The position numbers and the translations under genes are program-made. The notes below the pieces were generated by a model, which saw only the letters and a program-made list of their open reading frames with translations, had not been told where the DNA came from and searched no databases. Positions 11,391-21,309 of a DNA stretch of 25,130 nt are shown in pieces. Origin of the DNA: Byssochlamys sp. IMV 00236 (taxonomy: Eukaryota > Ascomycota > Eurotiomycetes > Eurotiales > Thermoascaceae); assembly GCA_001931875.2 (NCBI GenBank), contig MSJH02000093.1:1-25130 (forward strand), written 5' to 3'. How positions within the stretch are numbered: the stretch's first letter is position 1; each line of letters starts with the position of its first letter.

Positions 11391-12263
11391 TTTAGACATT
11401 ATTGGAAAATAAAATTCGGACAAATTCTTTTTAAATTTCATAGGATTTCCTTAACTTGGACAAACCTGTTTGATTCATAGACAATGCGACAACACGTCTT
11501 CATTTTCATGAGTATACCTTTCACTTTAAAGAATTGGCGTCTTTTGTAGCGAGTTTATTGGATACCCAATATTTTGAAATCACATATAGGCACACGCTAA
11601 GAATCAATGCTAATCTACCTGTTCATCACTGCCTGTAACCTAAGAATCATAACACCATTGTGGAGAAAACGGTATTAGTATTGCAATAGAAGCCAACTCT
11701 AAAAAGACTCATCTCAAACCTTCTTTTACGACTAGACTCCGCTAAAGAGCTGCCAACTACTTCATTACAATCGATACTGTAATAATTATTAGCGTAATAA
11801 ATTATGGCCAACACTACATACACCAGAAAATGCATCAGAAATTAGGCCAACAACTACGGACGCTACCTCTACTCATTAACCTATGTTGTCGTCCAACAAA
11901 AATTTCCAATGTGTGGCGTCAAGCTAAACATGACTTTATTTCAAAAAGAGATGAAAAGAAATATTGTTATTGCTGTATTTCATGTTGTCAGTTTGATTAG
12001 TCACGTGTAAATTTGATAAATTCGTATTCACATTATTTAGCCTATGTTCTGGTGCATGTAGTGTTGACCATAAATTATTTGCATGATGACCTCCCTATGA
12101 AAAACCTTTCTAAAATAGAGAGTAATACATGACAACCAATCAAAAAAGCAAATCAATTGACAGTTGCTTTGGTCACACATTTGTTACACGCGCCACACTG
12201 TCAGAATTCGATTGGCTTAGGTAGGGAATGAATATGCCGATAGGGTTTATTGATGTATGTACA
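11391..12263. other. convergent intergenic region, no gene seen
   Basis: An 873-bp spacer between convergent genes (membrane protein on plus, cyclin A on minus). It holds the 3' UTR signals of both sides (for example AATAAA near 11408) and otherwise only short, frame-interrupted open stretches. I see no domain, tRNA or repeat in it. Confidence 0.5.
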
Positions 12264-13018
12264 TTAAATGAAATCTTTGGGGGATATTAAGCCTAGTTTT
12301 TTGCTTGTATGATGATTTGATCTCTGATAAGGATGATGACGTTTTAGGGATGATTTGTTTGAATAAGGAGGAGTAAGTGGTAAAGAAACCGCTGTTGTTG
12401 TTGTTGTTGTTGTCTTTGGTGACGTAGATGGTGTATGTGTAGGTGAAGGTACGATTTGATAAGTCGCTACTGTAGTTGATTGTTGGTGAACAGCGTGCGA
12501 CAACAATTGGTTTGCGTATTCTTGTAGATCGTTCAAGGTAATATGTAATTGAAAATCAGCAAAGAATAGAAATTCTACTTCTAATTGGTTCAATTCTTTT
12601 AAGGGTAGTCCACCCACTTTAGCATATCTTGCATTTGAATAGAATACGTCTGAAGTGAACTTGACGGCCACCACGATACTAATTAGGGTGAGCAAAGGAA
12701 AGAAAGGGGTCATTATCTTTATATTTTTTACCTTGCAATGACTAATCGATGTATGTTGAATGCGTTAATATGAAACCCTTTATTCAATTTATGAACTCGA
12801 TCAAAATAGATCAACATGGATATTAAAGCTTCATTATCAAAAGGTGCAAATTTATGAATTCTTGAAAGATAAGACTGAATGGTGATATTGGGTATTGTCC
12901 TTGAATGAAAGTAAGTAATCTTTTTATCTGGTAAATGTTGATTGGATTCTAATAGGGATTCTATCAAACGAGATACAATCTGAATAAGTTGATTTGTTGG
13001 ATATTCTGCAATATTCAT
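12264..13018 (-). CDS. Pho80-like cyclin (cyclin A of this window)
   Basis: Two exons on the minus strand, 13018-12732 and 12678-12264, with a 53-nt intron; 233 codons plus stop. The junction rebuilds HRLVIA-SIVVAVKFTSD, the conserved cyclin-box stretch of the Pho80/PCL family. The cyclin box covers residues ~15-165: FHSRTIPNITIQSYLSRI, then MLIYFDRV, then YSNARYAKVGGLPLKELN and LEVEFLFFADFQLHI. The tail is Ser/Thr/Pro-rich with a Thr run and a basic end. Pho80-type cyclins bind a Pho85-like CDK to control phosphate and nutrient signalling or cell polarity; the partner here is inferred. It shares a 267-bp divergent promoter region with the methyltransferase gene and is a paralogue of the cyclin at 16198-16970, but with its intron at a different place. 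Confidence 0.88.
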
Positions 13019-13285
13019 GTTTTAAATAGAAAAAAGAAAGAAAAGTAAACAACAACATGTCTCGCTTTTTTTCTCTTTTTTATATCCTTTATTGCCTTGA
13101 TCCAATCAATCAAACTCAATTCAACCACGCGCTAGGCTGAAAGGCTGTCTGTTTTTAAATTTTCTTTTTTTAATTTAATTACCTCGGTTCAAGGGAGTGA
13201 CTGGAGTTCGACACGTCTATTTTCTCGTCCAAAGAAAAAGTCGCGCCTCTCAAACAATTTTTTTTTCTTTTTCTTGGTTGAATGC
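13019..13285. promoter_or_regulatory. shared divergent promoter of cyclin A and MTA1-like gene
   Basis: These 267 bp separate two divergent start codons and so must contain both promoters. Visible motifs: a CCAAT at 13102-13106, an ACGCG core at 13127-13131, and a TCGCGCC element at 13241-13247, which resemble MBF/E2F-type G1/S sites. A T-rich tract lies just upstream of the methyltransferase ATG. Short motifs like these occur by chance, so their function is only suggested. Confidence 0.45.
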
Positions 13286-14183
13286 ATGTCTTCTAGAGAA
13301 TCAACACCATTGTCTTTGGAAGACATTCATGAAGACACTGTTTCTGATAAAACTCTAAAAGAGTTACTCAGAAAAGAAATTGAACTACAACTTCAAATTG
13401 AAGCTATTCAAACTGAAATAACACAACTAGAAGAAAGATTAGGTACAAACAACAATGAAGAATTAGACGAACAAGGTAAGATGGATCATGTGAATATATT
13501 CAACATTTGTTAACATTATATAAAAAGATTTGGAAGAATTTGAGGCACCAGAGTGGTGCATTCCTATTAAAGCTAATGTGATGACTTATGATTGGGATGT
13601 AAGTTTTTGCATGTAATTGTATAGAAAGCAGTTTAATTATATTATTATAAAGTCACTAGCAAAAGAGGTCCAATTTGATGTCATCGTTACCGATCCACCA
13701 TGGCAACTAGCTACTCATGCTCCCACTCGAGGTGTTGCTATTGCATATCAACAATTGCCTGATATTTGTATCGAAGAAATTCCTATACCCAAACTTCAAA
13801 AGAATGGCTTCCTCTTTATCTGGGTGATCAATAACAAATATGCAAAGGCATTTGAATTGATGGAAAAATGGGGATACACCTATGTTGATGATATCACCTG
13901 GGTCAAACAAACTGTCAATCGTCGTATGGCCAAAGGTCATGGTTACTATCTTCAACATGCTAAGGAAACCTGTTTGGTTGGCAAAAAGGGACAAGATCCT
14001 CCCAACTGTCGACACTCGGTTGGATCTGATGTTATCTTTTCAGAAAGAAGAGGTCAAAGTCAGAAACCAGAGGAACTGTATGAACTGATTGAAGAGCTGG
14101 TGCCAAACGGCAAATACTTGGAAATCTTTGGAAGAAAGAACAATCTACGTGATTATTGGGTGACAATTGGTAATGAATTATAA
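13286..14183 (+). CDS. MTA1: MTA1-type (MT-A70 family) N6-adenine methyltransferase
   Basis: Three exons, 13286-13475, 13528-13598, 13653-14183, introns 52 and 54 nt; 263 codons plus stop. The first ~60 residues form a Glu/Leu-rich predicted coiled coil. The MT-A70 catalytic domain fills the rest: FDVIVTDPPWQL carries the DPPW motif, followed by TRGVAIAYQQLP, GFLFIWVINNKYAKAFELM, WGYTYVDDITWVKQTVNRRM, KGHGYYLQHAKETCLVGKKG and the C-terminal RKNNLRDYWVTIGNEL. The TRGVAIAY and GHGYYLQHAKE stretches, the short length and the lack of METTL3 zinc fingers point to the ciliate/early-diverging-fungal MTA1 clade, which methylates DNA adenine (6mA at ApT) with partner proteins, rather than to mRNA METTL3/Ime4 or METTL4. 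The start at 13286 is the first in-frame ATG. Stop is followed at once by AATAAA. Clade assignment is from remembered motifs and needs a tree. Confidence 0.88.
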
Positions 14184-14199
14184 ATAAATCGTTTTTTTT

Positions 14200-14460
14200 T
14201 TATTGGTAAAGAAAAGAATGTATCATTTGTTGACCATAAAGCTTTGTTTGAGTTACTAACTGCATCAAATAAGCGTGCTTTTGATTGGCCCTGTTGATAT
14301 AATCAAGTGTTATATCCATCTGTGATTGTACCTTGGGTACAGTCACTGCCTGTTGTACTAAGTCAATTGCAGTGGTCCCATCTGTGTTTTTAGTAATAGT
14401 GTGATATCCAATCAATTCTGATAAAGTGACATTAATACAATCATCTTGCTTTTCTTGCAT
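14200..14460 (-). CDS. small hypothetical protein, 86 aa
   Basis: Single-exon frame from ATG at 14460 to TAA at 14200, unrecognised. It has an acidic N-terminus (MQEKQDD), then a mostly helical segment (AIDLVQQAVTVPKVQSQMDI, then LDYINRANQKHAYLMQLVTQ) and a C-terminus YGQQMIHSFLYQ. There is no signal peptide or membrane span. The short helical form is compatible with a small coiled-coil complex subunit; a weak resemblance to BORCS7-like proteins is not enough to name it. It ends 16 bp from the stop of the methyltransferase gene on the other strand and starts 99 bp downstream of the Nnf1-like gene on the same strand. No codon-level evidence beyond an ATG, full frame and spacing supports it. 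Confidence 0.55.
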   Translation of the reverse strand: MQEKQDDCINVTLSELIGYHTITKNTDGTTAIDLVQQAVTVPKVQSQMDITLDYINRANQKHAYLMQLVTQTKLYGQQMIHSFLYQ

Positions 14461-14559
14461 TTTTTATTTTATTTTATTTTATAAAGAAGAAAGAGTGAAA
14501 ATACGCTTTACTCCGAAATAAATAAAAAAATTATCTCTTTCTCTCTCCTTCTTACAAGG

Positions 14560-15407
14560 TCACGAGTTTTTTAAATGCTTCATCTTTTCTGTCAACTCAA
14601 TCATTTCACTCACAGGAATATTTGATGCTACTTCACAACCCTTCAATAAAAAGGAATGAGTTAATAATACATACACTACATTGTCTCTATTTACTCTCTC
14701 AGCTTCATTAATTGTGTCCTGGATATGTTGAATTTGATCTCTAAACTCCTTTTTCTGGATGATCAATTGATCCATCAATTCACAATTTTTTGCTTTTATC
14801 TATAGTCAATCATCAGAACCAGATCATTGATCCCATACTGTGTTATTCACTCACGTCATCATATTCTTGTTGCAACCTCATCAATTCATTCTCTTTGGCT
14901 TCATGAATAATACTACTTACTATTTGTTCAGGTGCAGGAAGAACTCTGAATAGTTGAGTATCAGTCACTTGTCTTTAATCGTAGCTCATGTACCTTTTCT
15001 CTATCGGTGGTTTATTCTTGGCATTCTTTATTAATTCGTCAAAACGCTCCATTTGTTCATTCAATCGATACTTTGTTCTTAATTCCTGCATTTTGTTCTA
15101 TACCTTTTATTAATGTCATTCTTATGTAATCACGCTATTACTCTTAATTCATTAGTCATAAAGTCTTGTGCTTGTGAGTGAGCATTCTCTAATTCTTCCA
15201 TGCTTTCCTCTGTTAACAGCTTCTCCAATGAACGCTTTAACAAATTTAGACTAATATATAAAGAGAGGGAGGGGTAAACTCTTTGTTATATTTATCATTA
15301 GTGATCTTTTACTCGAATGCTTTAATTGAAGATTCGATCCATTTATTAGTCAATTCATCAAATTTGTCTCTTGTCGTTTTATCCTCTGCAGGTGTTTCAT
15401 GAGACAT
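14560..15407 (-). CDS. NNF1: Nnf1/PMF1-like kinetochore (Mis12/MIND complex) subunit
   Basis: Five exons on the minus strand: 15407-15313, 15250-15142, 15097-14994, 14945-14855, 14799-14560; introns 62, 44, 48 and 55 nt, all GT-AG; 212 codons plus stop. The protein is helical throughout: an N-terminal DKFDELTNKWIESSIKAFD, then FMTNELRNKMQELRTKYRLN and EQMERFDELIKNAKNK, which match the Nnf1 signature (an E-rich helix followed by a 'KLNxLDxLIxEA' type stretch), then a long C-terminal coiled coil (ENELMRLQQEYDDIKAKNCE). Length fits Nnf1/PMF1 (about 200 residues). The family belongs to the Mis12/MIND complex that links the inner kinetochore to Ndc80 at mitosis. The match is to pattern and helical layout, not to a catalytic motif, so another coiled-coil protein remains possible. 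Confidence 0.68.
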
Positions 15408-15531
15408 CAATGAATAGAAAAAAGAGAAAGGGTTTATTATCGGACTTTAACTAAAATGAAAGAGTGACAGTTTCCACATACAAACATACATATACACTCA
15501 TATACAAGCTGTTTTATGAAAACACTGTGTA

Positions 15532-15556
15532 TACACACATACACACACACACACAC
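15532..15556. repeat. CA dinucleotide microsatellite
   Basis: Near-perfect (AC)n tract between the Nnf1-like gene's start and the Ost5 gene's stop; it lies in the presumed Nnf1 promoter or Ost5 3' UTR. Confidence 0.85.
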
Positions 15557-15595
15557 GTATTAATTATTTTTGCTGTTTTTATTCTTCATATAAAA

Positions 15596-15932
15596 TTAGA
15601 GATAAACACCTGCGGCATTGGAAGCAAAGATGGCACCAAAGCCAAGAAGAACTGAAGCAATGATGGCTGACTGAAGTTGTTGAATGATGGGTGTTTTCTT
15701 TTCCTGACTATTATTAAAATGATGAATATTCTATAAATTACATTCACGCGTAAACTTACATTATAAATGTTCCAGCAGCAAATAGACCAATCGTAATACT
15801 AAAATAAGCAGCCAAGAAATATAAGGAGCGTGGAATGGGGGCTGTAATGGGTGCTCCAGAGATCCAGTCATCCTTTAAACAGTGTTATTATTCCCATTTA
15901 TGGTTTGCATGTTTACGTACCATTGCTGTCAT
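15596..15932 (-). CDS. OST5: Ost5/TMEM258-like oligosaccharyltransferase subunit
   Basis: Three exons on the minus strand: 15932-15921, 15872-15760, 15707-15596; introns 48 and 52 nt; 78 codons plus stop. The first exon is only 12 nt (Met-Thr-Ala-Met). Two hydrophobic spans: LYFLAAYFSITIGLFAAGTF and IIASVLLGFGAIFASN, separated by a short polar loop with QEKKTPIIQQ. The end FASNAAGVYL matches the Ost5/TMEM258 C-terminus (FASN-x-x-GVYV type), and the ~80-residue two-span form is the usual one. The subunit sits in the endoplasmic reticulum oligosaccharyltransferase complex, next to Ost1 and Ost4-containing parts, and supports N-glycosylation. It does not carry catalytic residues in any species. 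Identification rests mainly on the C-terminal motif and topology. Confidence 0.8.
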
Positions 15933-16197
15933 CTTTATTCAAAAAGAAGAAAAGGAGAAGAAGAAAAAAAAAAAAGTAATGAGTATCGGAGTCAAGCTAC
16001 TAAACCAAATATATTTCTTATATCATTCTCATAAAGGTGATTCCATTATTTTTCCCTTGGTTATTATTCATAAATAAAAGGGAGAAGACAAGATACAATA
16101 TTAATGTTTATAGATATATAAAAGAGGAGAAGGGGATAAAAGGATAAAATAAAGAGAATATTGCCGTAAAGGGGAATATAAATAAATTTGCATAAAC

Positions 16198-16970
16198 TTA
16201 GTATTCGGATCCTATAGGCGCCGACAGTCTACGCAACGTCTTTTCTTCTTCACTCGATCGGTGCTTCAAGACAAACCCAGGTTTTTTGTTACATTGCCAT
16301 CCAACCATTGAAGGATTATTCATACTGAGCCTACCAAATGGTCTTGCAACATCATCATGATTATTAGTTTCAACCGACCTTTGGACCTGATACCAATGCT
16401 CCATTATCTTATTGCCGTAATCTTGAAGCTCCTCAATGGTCACAAACAAGTTGTAGTCGTTCAAATATAAAAACTCAAGTTCAAGTGCGTTTAATTCTTT
16501 CACAGGTAATCCACCCACCTTTGATGCATCAAATCGGTCAATGCTTCACAGTTCGTTATAAAGACACTTACTTTGGCGTATCGAGTATTAGTAAAGAATA
16601 TATCAGAGTATAGTTTACTGGAAATCATTAAGCCTGTGATAATAAGTCGATGTATACTGTAAGAATCAATGTGAAGCGGTGGGATATGGCGTGAGGGTTT
16701 GGGCTGTGTCATCCGATCAAAATAGACTAAGAGAGCAATCAAGCACTCATTAGCACATGGACAATATTTTAATATACGAGTGAAATAAGCATGAATAGAT
16801 ATGCTGGGAATAGAGCGTGCATGGAAACAAGTATAGGATGAAGGATCAAGTTTACCAGCGTTTAAATGAAGTCTGTCATTACTACTGGTGATCTTTTCTA
16901 GTAATGAGGTCAATAACTTGATGGTGTCTTTGACTGGATGATTGGCTAAATCAAACTGTGGTGAATTCAT
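16198..16970 (-). CDS. Pho80-like cyclin (cyclin B of this window)
   Basis: Two exons on the minus strand, 16970-16572 and 16518-16198, 53-nt intron; 239 codons plus stop. Cyclin box at residues ~10-165: CFHARSIPSISIHAYFTRIL, LIALLVYFDRM, IHRLIITGLMISSKLYSDIF, TNTRYAK-VGGLPVKELN across the intron, then LELEFLYLNDYNLFV. A longer linker (QPKPSRHIPPLHIDS) sits in the box relative to cyclin A. The tail is Ser/Arg-rich. It is clearly a paralogue of cyclin A 3.2 kb away on the same strand. Expected to partner a Pho85-like CDK; the exact pathway is unknown. Confidence 0.87.
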
Positions 16971-17794
16971 TATTAAAAAGAAAGAGAAGAAAAAAGCTTA
17001 AACCTCCCCCCTACTCCCTCTCTCTCTCTGTGTGTCTCTCTCCCAAATAAACACTATTTCCAATCTGAGTTCAAAACTATCAATCACTTTAACGTTTAAT
17101 TGAGACACTTGTGTAAATAAAATTTACAAGTGGACACAATCAAATTTCAATACGGGACACGTCAACAAAGGAAAACAGCATCATGCATACCAAGAAATCC
17201 CCATTTCAGGCAGAGAGAATTAAGTGAAACTAACAAAGCTATCGACGATTCTCTTTCCTACGCACCTCCAAGAAATATTGCTTACACTAAGCAAAAAGAC
17301 CAAGTACATCTTTCATTGTTCTTTCTCTTATCTCAAGTACTTGCATGCAACCCAGAGATATACGAGTATCTATTCTGCTCAACGCAGGTCCATTAAATAA
17401 CCAAGATGAGCCAAGATTTTAAATGAGTTGTAAGCCACTGCTTCAAGAGCAGTTTTAATTGAGCCAATTGCATTGTTCCCGTCATGCTAATGTAAATAAT
17501 TATAAACAATTACAGAGAAAAAGGATTATGCCACTGGATTTTATATTGAAGCAAAAAATTTCCCTTTCTCCAAGCTTGTATTTGAGATGATCAAACATAT
17601 TCTGTAATATAATCATTATCATGCGCTCTTTTAAAGTATTTCATTAAAGGAAAAGTGAAGTTCTCCAAGTATGCCAGTCCAAACCAAGAAAGTAAAGCAA
17701 AAAATAGCGGAGAATCAATTGAATTGCATCAATTTTTTTCTGCTTAAATTTTCATTTCTATTACTTCTTTTTACTTTATTAGCTAGTAATCAAA
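16971..17794. promoter_or_regulatory. divergent intergenic region between cyclin B and RAT1
   Basis: An 824-bp spacer between divergent start codons (16970 minus, 17795 plus), holding both promoters. A CT/GT-rich microsatellite-like tract lies at about 17005-17042. An 88-codon open stretch at 17130-17396 begins without ATG and has no recognisable domain, so it is not called as a gene. Confidence 0.45.
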
Positions 17795-20700
17795 ATGGGA
17801 GTTCCCGCATTTTTTAGGTATGGAAAAGAGTATAAAGAGAAATTGATATAGTACCTAACTATTCTTACAGATGGTTATCTGACAAGTTTCCAAAAGTTGT
17901 TACTCCCGCAGTTGAAGAACGTCCCAAGATCGTCAATGGTACGGTCATTCCTGTAGATACAACTAAACCCAACCCAAATAATGAAGAATTCGACAACCTT
18001 TACTTGGATATGAACGGTATTATTCACCCATGTTGTCATCCAGAAAACAAAGTAAGAAATCAGTGGTTGATCAAGTGTCAATCAAGAGGAAAGAGAAAAC
18101 TGATCATTTGTTGTATAGCCAGCACCTGCTACAGAAGATGAAATGATGGTGGAGATCTTTAATTATTTAGATCGAATTGTCGATATCGTTCGTCCCCGAA
18201 AGCTATTATACATGGCTATTGGTAAGAAAGCTATACTTTTTGTTAAATAATCTCCCTTACTCACACTCCATCTAGATGGTGTTGCTCCTCGTGCTAAAAT
18301 GAATCAACAACGTTCACGTCGTTTCCGTGCTGCTCAATTGGCACAGATTGAACAAGAAGCTAACGAAAGAGTTGCTCAAGAGCTAGCAGGTAATAACGAC
18401 AGATAGGCACTATTGTCACCAATAACACTTCATTTGTAATAGCAATTGGACAAGAACACCAATTGAAAAAGAAGGAAGAGCACTTTGATAGTAACTGTAT
18501 TACTCCTGGTACGCCTTTCATGGCCCATCTGGCTACCTGCTTGAGATATCATATTGCTTCCAAGCAAAATACAGATCCTCTTTGGAAAAACGTAAGTTGT
18601 CATTATATAATTAACGTTGCTGGTTGTTTATATATACGCAATAGTTAAAAGTCATCCTTTCAGATGCAACAGTTCCAGGTGAAGGTGAACATAAGGTTAT
18701 GGAGTTTATTCGTGTCGAAAGATCTCGTCCTGAGCACAACCCTAACACTTCTCACGTCATGTATGGTTTGGACGCTGATCTGATTATGCTTGCCTTGGGT
18801 ACTCATGAACCCCATTTTAAAATTATTCGAGAGGATGTCTTTGCGGATAATAAGAAAAAGACTGTGTGCGGAAATTGTCAAAGACGTGGACATAAGACAG
18901 AAGAATGCAGATGTAAGTCTATTTTTTAAAAAAGAACACAATTATTTATACCATATTTGCTTGTAGCGGCAGTTGTGGCACCTTCAGTAACCGCAGCAAA
19001 TGGCGCTGAAGCACCAAAGTCTGAGGAAGCTGTAGATAACAATCTGAAGCCATATGTCTTCCTTCACGTCAATATCTTGCGTGAATACTTGGAGCATGCA
19101 CTCAAGTTTAATGTTCCAGGAGTCCCTTGGGACCTGGAACGTGCGATTGACGATTGGGTCTTTATGTGTTTCTTTGTAGGCAACGATTTCTTACCTCATT
19201 TACCATCATTGGAAATCAGAGAAGGCGCTATCAGCAAACTTAGTTTACTCTGGAAACAATGTATGCCCTTCATGGGAGGATACATGACTAAGGATGGTGA
19301 TGTTGACTTGAAGAGAGTTCAGATTTTAGTATCCGAGCTAGGCAATATAGAAGATGCAATCTTTAAAGAGAGAAGAGAAAGTAAAAAAAAAAAAAAAAGA
19401 ACAATTAGCAAACATGTCTGATTAAACTAAATAACTATCTGTAGCTGAGGAGCGCCGTGCTGAAGGTGCAAAGAGGAGAAAGCTGGAGAACGACAGACGT
19501 GCAATGGAAGCAAGAACACTTGAGAACAACAATTTTGCTTTGATGACCGCAGCTCCAGTAAACAACCCTAGCGCCGGTATGTCAAATAGAGATGTTGCAG
19601 CAAACCGAGCCCAGCTTAGACAAGCCAACTTGAGCGCTGCTGCTGCATTGAAAGCTCAATTAGCTGGAGCAGCAGAAGATGTTGCACAAGCACCGCCTAT
19701 GGAACAAAAGGGTGTAAAAAGAAAGGCTGATGAAATTGAAGAAGAGGAAGAGGAAGATTCAGTCATTTCTGACGACGATGATGAGCCTGAAACTTACGAC
19801 CCAGTTGACCCCGTTGAAGCTGGTAAAGCTATTCTCAAGAAATTTGCTGATGAAAAGAAGGAAAAAGAAGTTGCTGCTCGTGAAAGAGAGCCTGATGATG
19901 CCGTCAGGTAAAGTTTAACTCAACCACGCTTACTCCATTTATACTAAACCATGAATACATAGACTATGGGAAAGTGGATGGAAAGAAAGATACTATAACA
20001 AGAAGTTTCATCTTACTCTAGATGAAAAAGATGAAATCAGACAGTAAGTTGTCTCTAAGTACCACCAGAAAAAGGAATTCACACATTTTCTTAGCATCGT
20101 AAAGTCTTATGTTGAAGGTCTTGTCTGGGTCTTCAAATATTATTACCGAGGATGTGTGTCATGGTCATGGTACTATCCTTATTATTATGCTCCTATGGCT
20201 TCAGACTTTGTTAATATTGATTCCTTTGACATCAAATTTGAAAAGAGTGCACCACTGAAGCCATTTGAACAGCTTATGGGCGTTTTGCCTGCTGCAAGTA
20301 GAGCACATATCCCCAAGCCATTCCATCATCTGATGACTGATGAGGACTCGCCGATCATTGACTACTATCCTACACGATTTGAAGTGGATATGGATGGAAA
20401 GAAATGGGAATGGCAGGGCGTTGTAAAGCTACCATTCATTAACACTAACCGTTTGCTGGCTGCTATGAACACTGTATATGATCAACTGAATGAAGAAGAA
20501 GTGCAGCGAAACTCTGTTGGTGTATCTGTATTATACATTAGTGAATCACACAAAGCATATAATTTCTTAAGCACAGTCTATACAAAGAGATCGAATGAAA
20601 AAGCAAAGCTAGATGCTCGACTAACGGATGGTCTTACTGGTGAAATCGATAAAGATCCCGAATGTATTCCTAGAAGCACCTTTTATTCACCACTACCAAG

Positions 20701-21309
20701 CCACGATCTACCAGACATCACAAATGATAAATCAATAAGGTAAGAGAAAAGGCACAACTGGTATAAATGTATAATAATCATCATGTACGATAGTGTTGTA
20801 TATGAGTTACCATCAATACCTGAAGATTACAATTTCTCAACAAATCTACTCAAGGGAGTCAAGATAAGAAATTGTCTAGATTATGAAGATATACAGCTAG
20901 CTACATTTGAGAAAACCGATAATCGCCACAGGTATAATAATAACCGCGGATGGACATCGCAGCTCAACCATATGGAAGATTATAGAGAGCAGTAAGTGTT
21001 AAAAGTAGCAAAAAAGTAGCAAATTAAATAACAACTACTCTTAGTCAAAATCAAAAGTATAATAATAATCGACGCGGCGGTTATCACGGTAACAACAACA
21101 ACCAACGAAGAGGTGGAGGTTACGGAGGAAACTACGGTGGAGGTTATGGCGGTGGCTATGGCGGTGGCTATGGCGGCGGCTATGGCGGCGGCTATGGAGG
21201 AAACTATGGAGGAAACTATGGTGGTGGCTACGGAGGCAACTACAGAGGAGGCTATGGCGGCAATAGCGGCGGCTACGGAAGAGGCTATGGTGGTGGCTAT
21301 CGCAACTAA
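17795..21309 (+). CDS. RAT1: nuclear 5'-3' exoribonuclease Rat1/Xrn2
   Basis: Twelve exons: 17795-17817, 17871-18051, 18119-18221, 18276-18389, 18443-18591, 18645-18912, 18967-19380, 19445-19907, 19963-20043, 20095-20739, 20794-20991, 21045-21309; introns 51-67 nt, all GT-AG; 967 codons plus stop. The N-terminus [16 protein letters not shown] is diagnostic of XRN enzymes. Metal-binding acidic motifs are intact: [36 protein letters not shown] and [15 protein letters not shown] zinc knuckle [14 protein letters not shown] at ~265-278 identifies the nuclear Rat1/Xrn2 branch rather than cytoplasmic Xrn1. Later come an Arg/Lys/Glu-rich helical insert, the conserved [10 protein letters not shown] and [16 protein letters not shown] segment, and a Gly/Tyr/Asn-rich RGG-like tail. 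The enzyme degrades 5'-monophosphate RNA in the nucleus, acting in 'torpedo' transcription termination and rRNA/snoRNA processing. Rai1-type partner is not in this window. Confidence 0.95.
21107..21306 (+). repeat. Gly/Tyr-rich coding minisatellite (RAT1 tail)
   Basis: Irregular tandem 12-bp units of the form GGN-GGN-GGN/AAC-TAY encode repeats such as GGGY and GGNY in the RAT1 C-terminus, interspersed with a few Arg. It is in frame and ends at the RAT1 stop. The same repeat produces a long Ala/Ser/Val-rich open frame on the opposite strand, which is an artefact. Confidence 0.9.

Noticed and set aside
13286..14183. METTL3/Ime4 mRNA m6A methyltransferase as the identity of the DPPW gene
   Set aside because: Lacks zinc fingers and long N-terminus, and the TRGVAIAY and GHGYYLQHAKE segments fit the MTA1 clade better; kept as the main alternative.
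17130..17396. 88-codon plus-strand frame upstream of RAT1
   Set aside because: Opens with GTG, lacks an ATG start in a plausible place, and lies in a divergent promoter region without homology signs.
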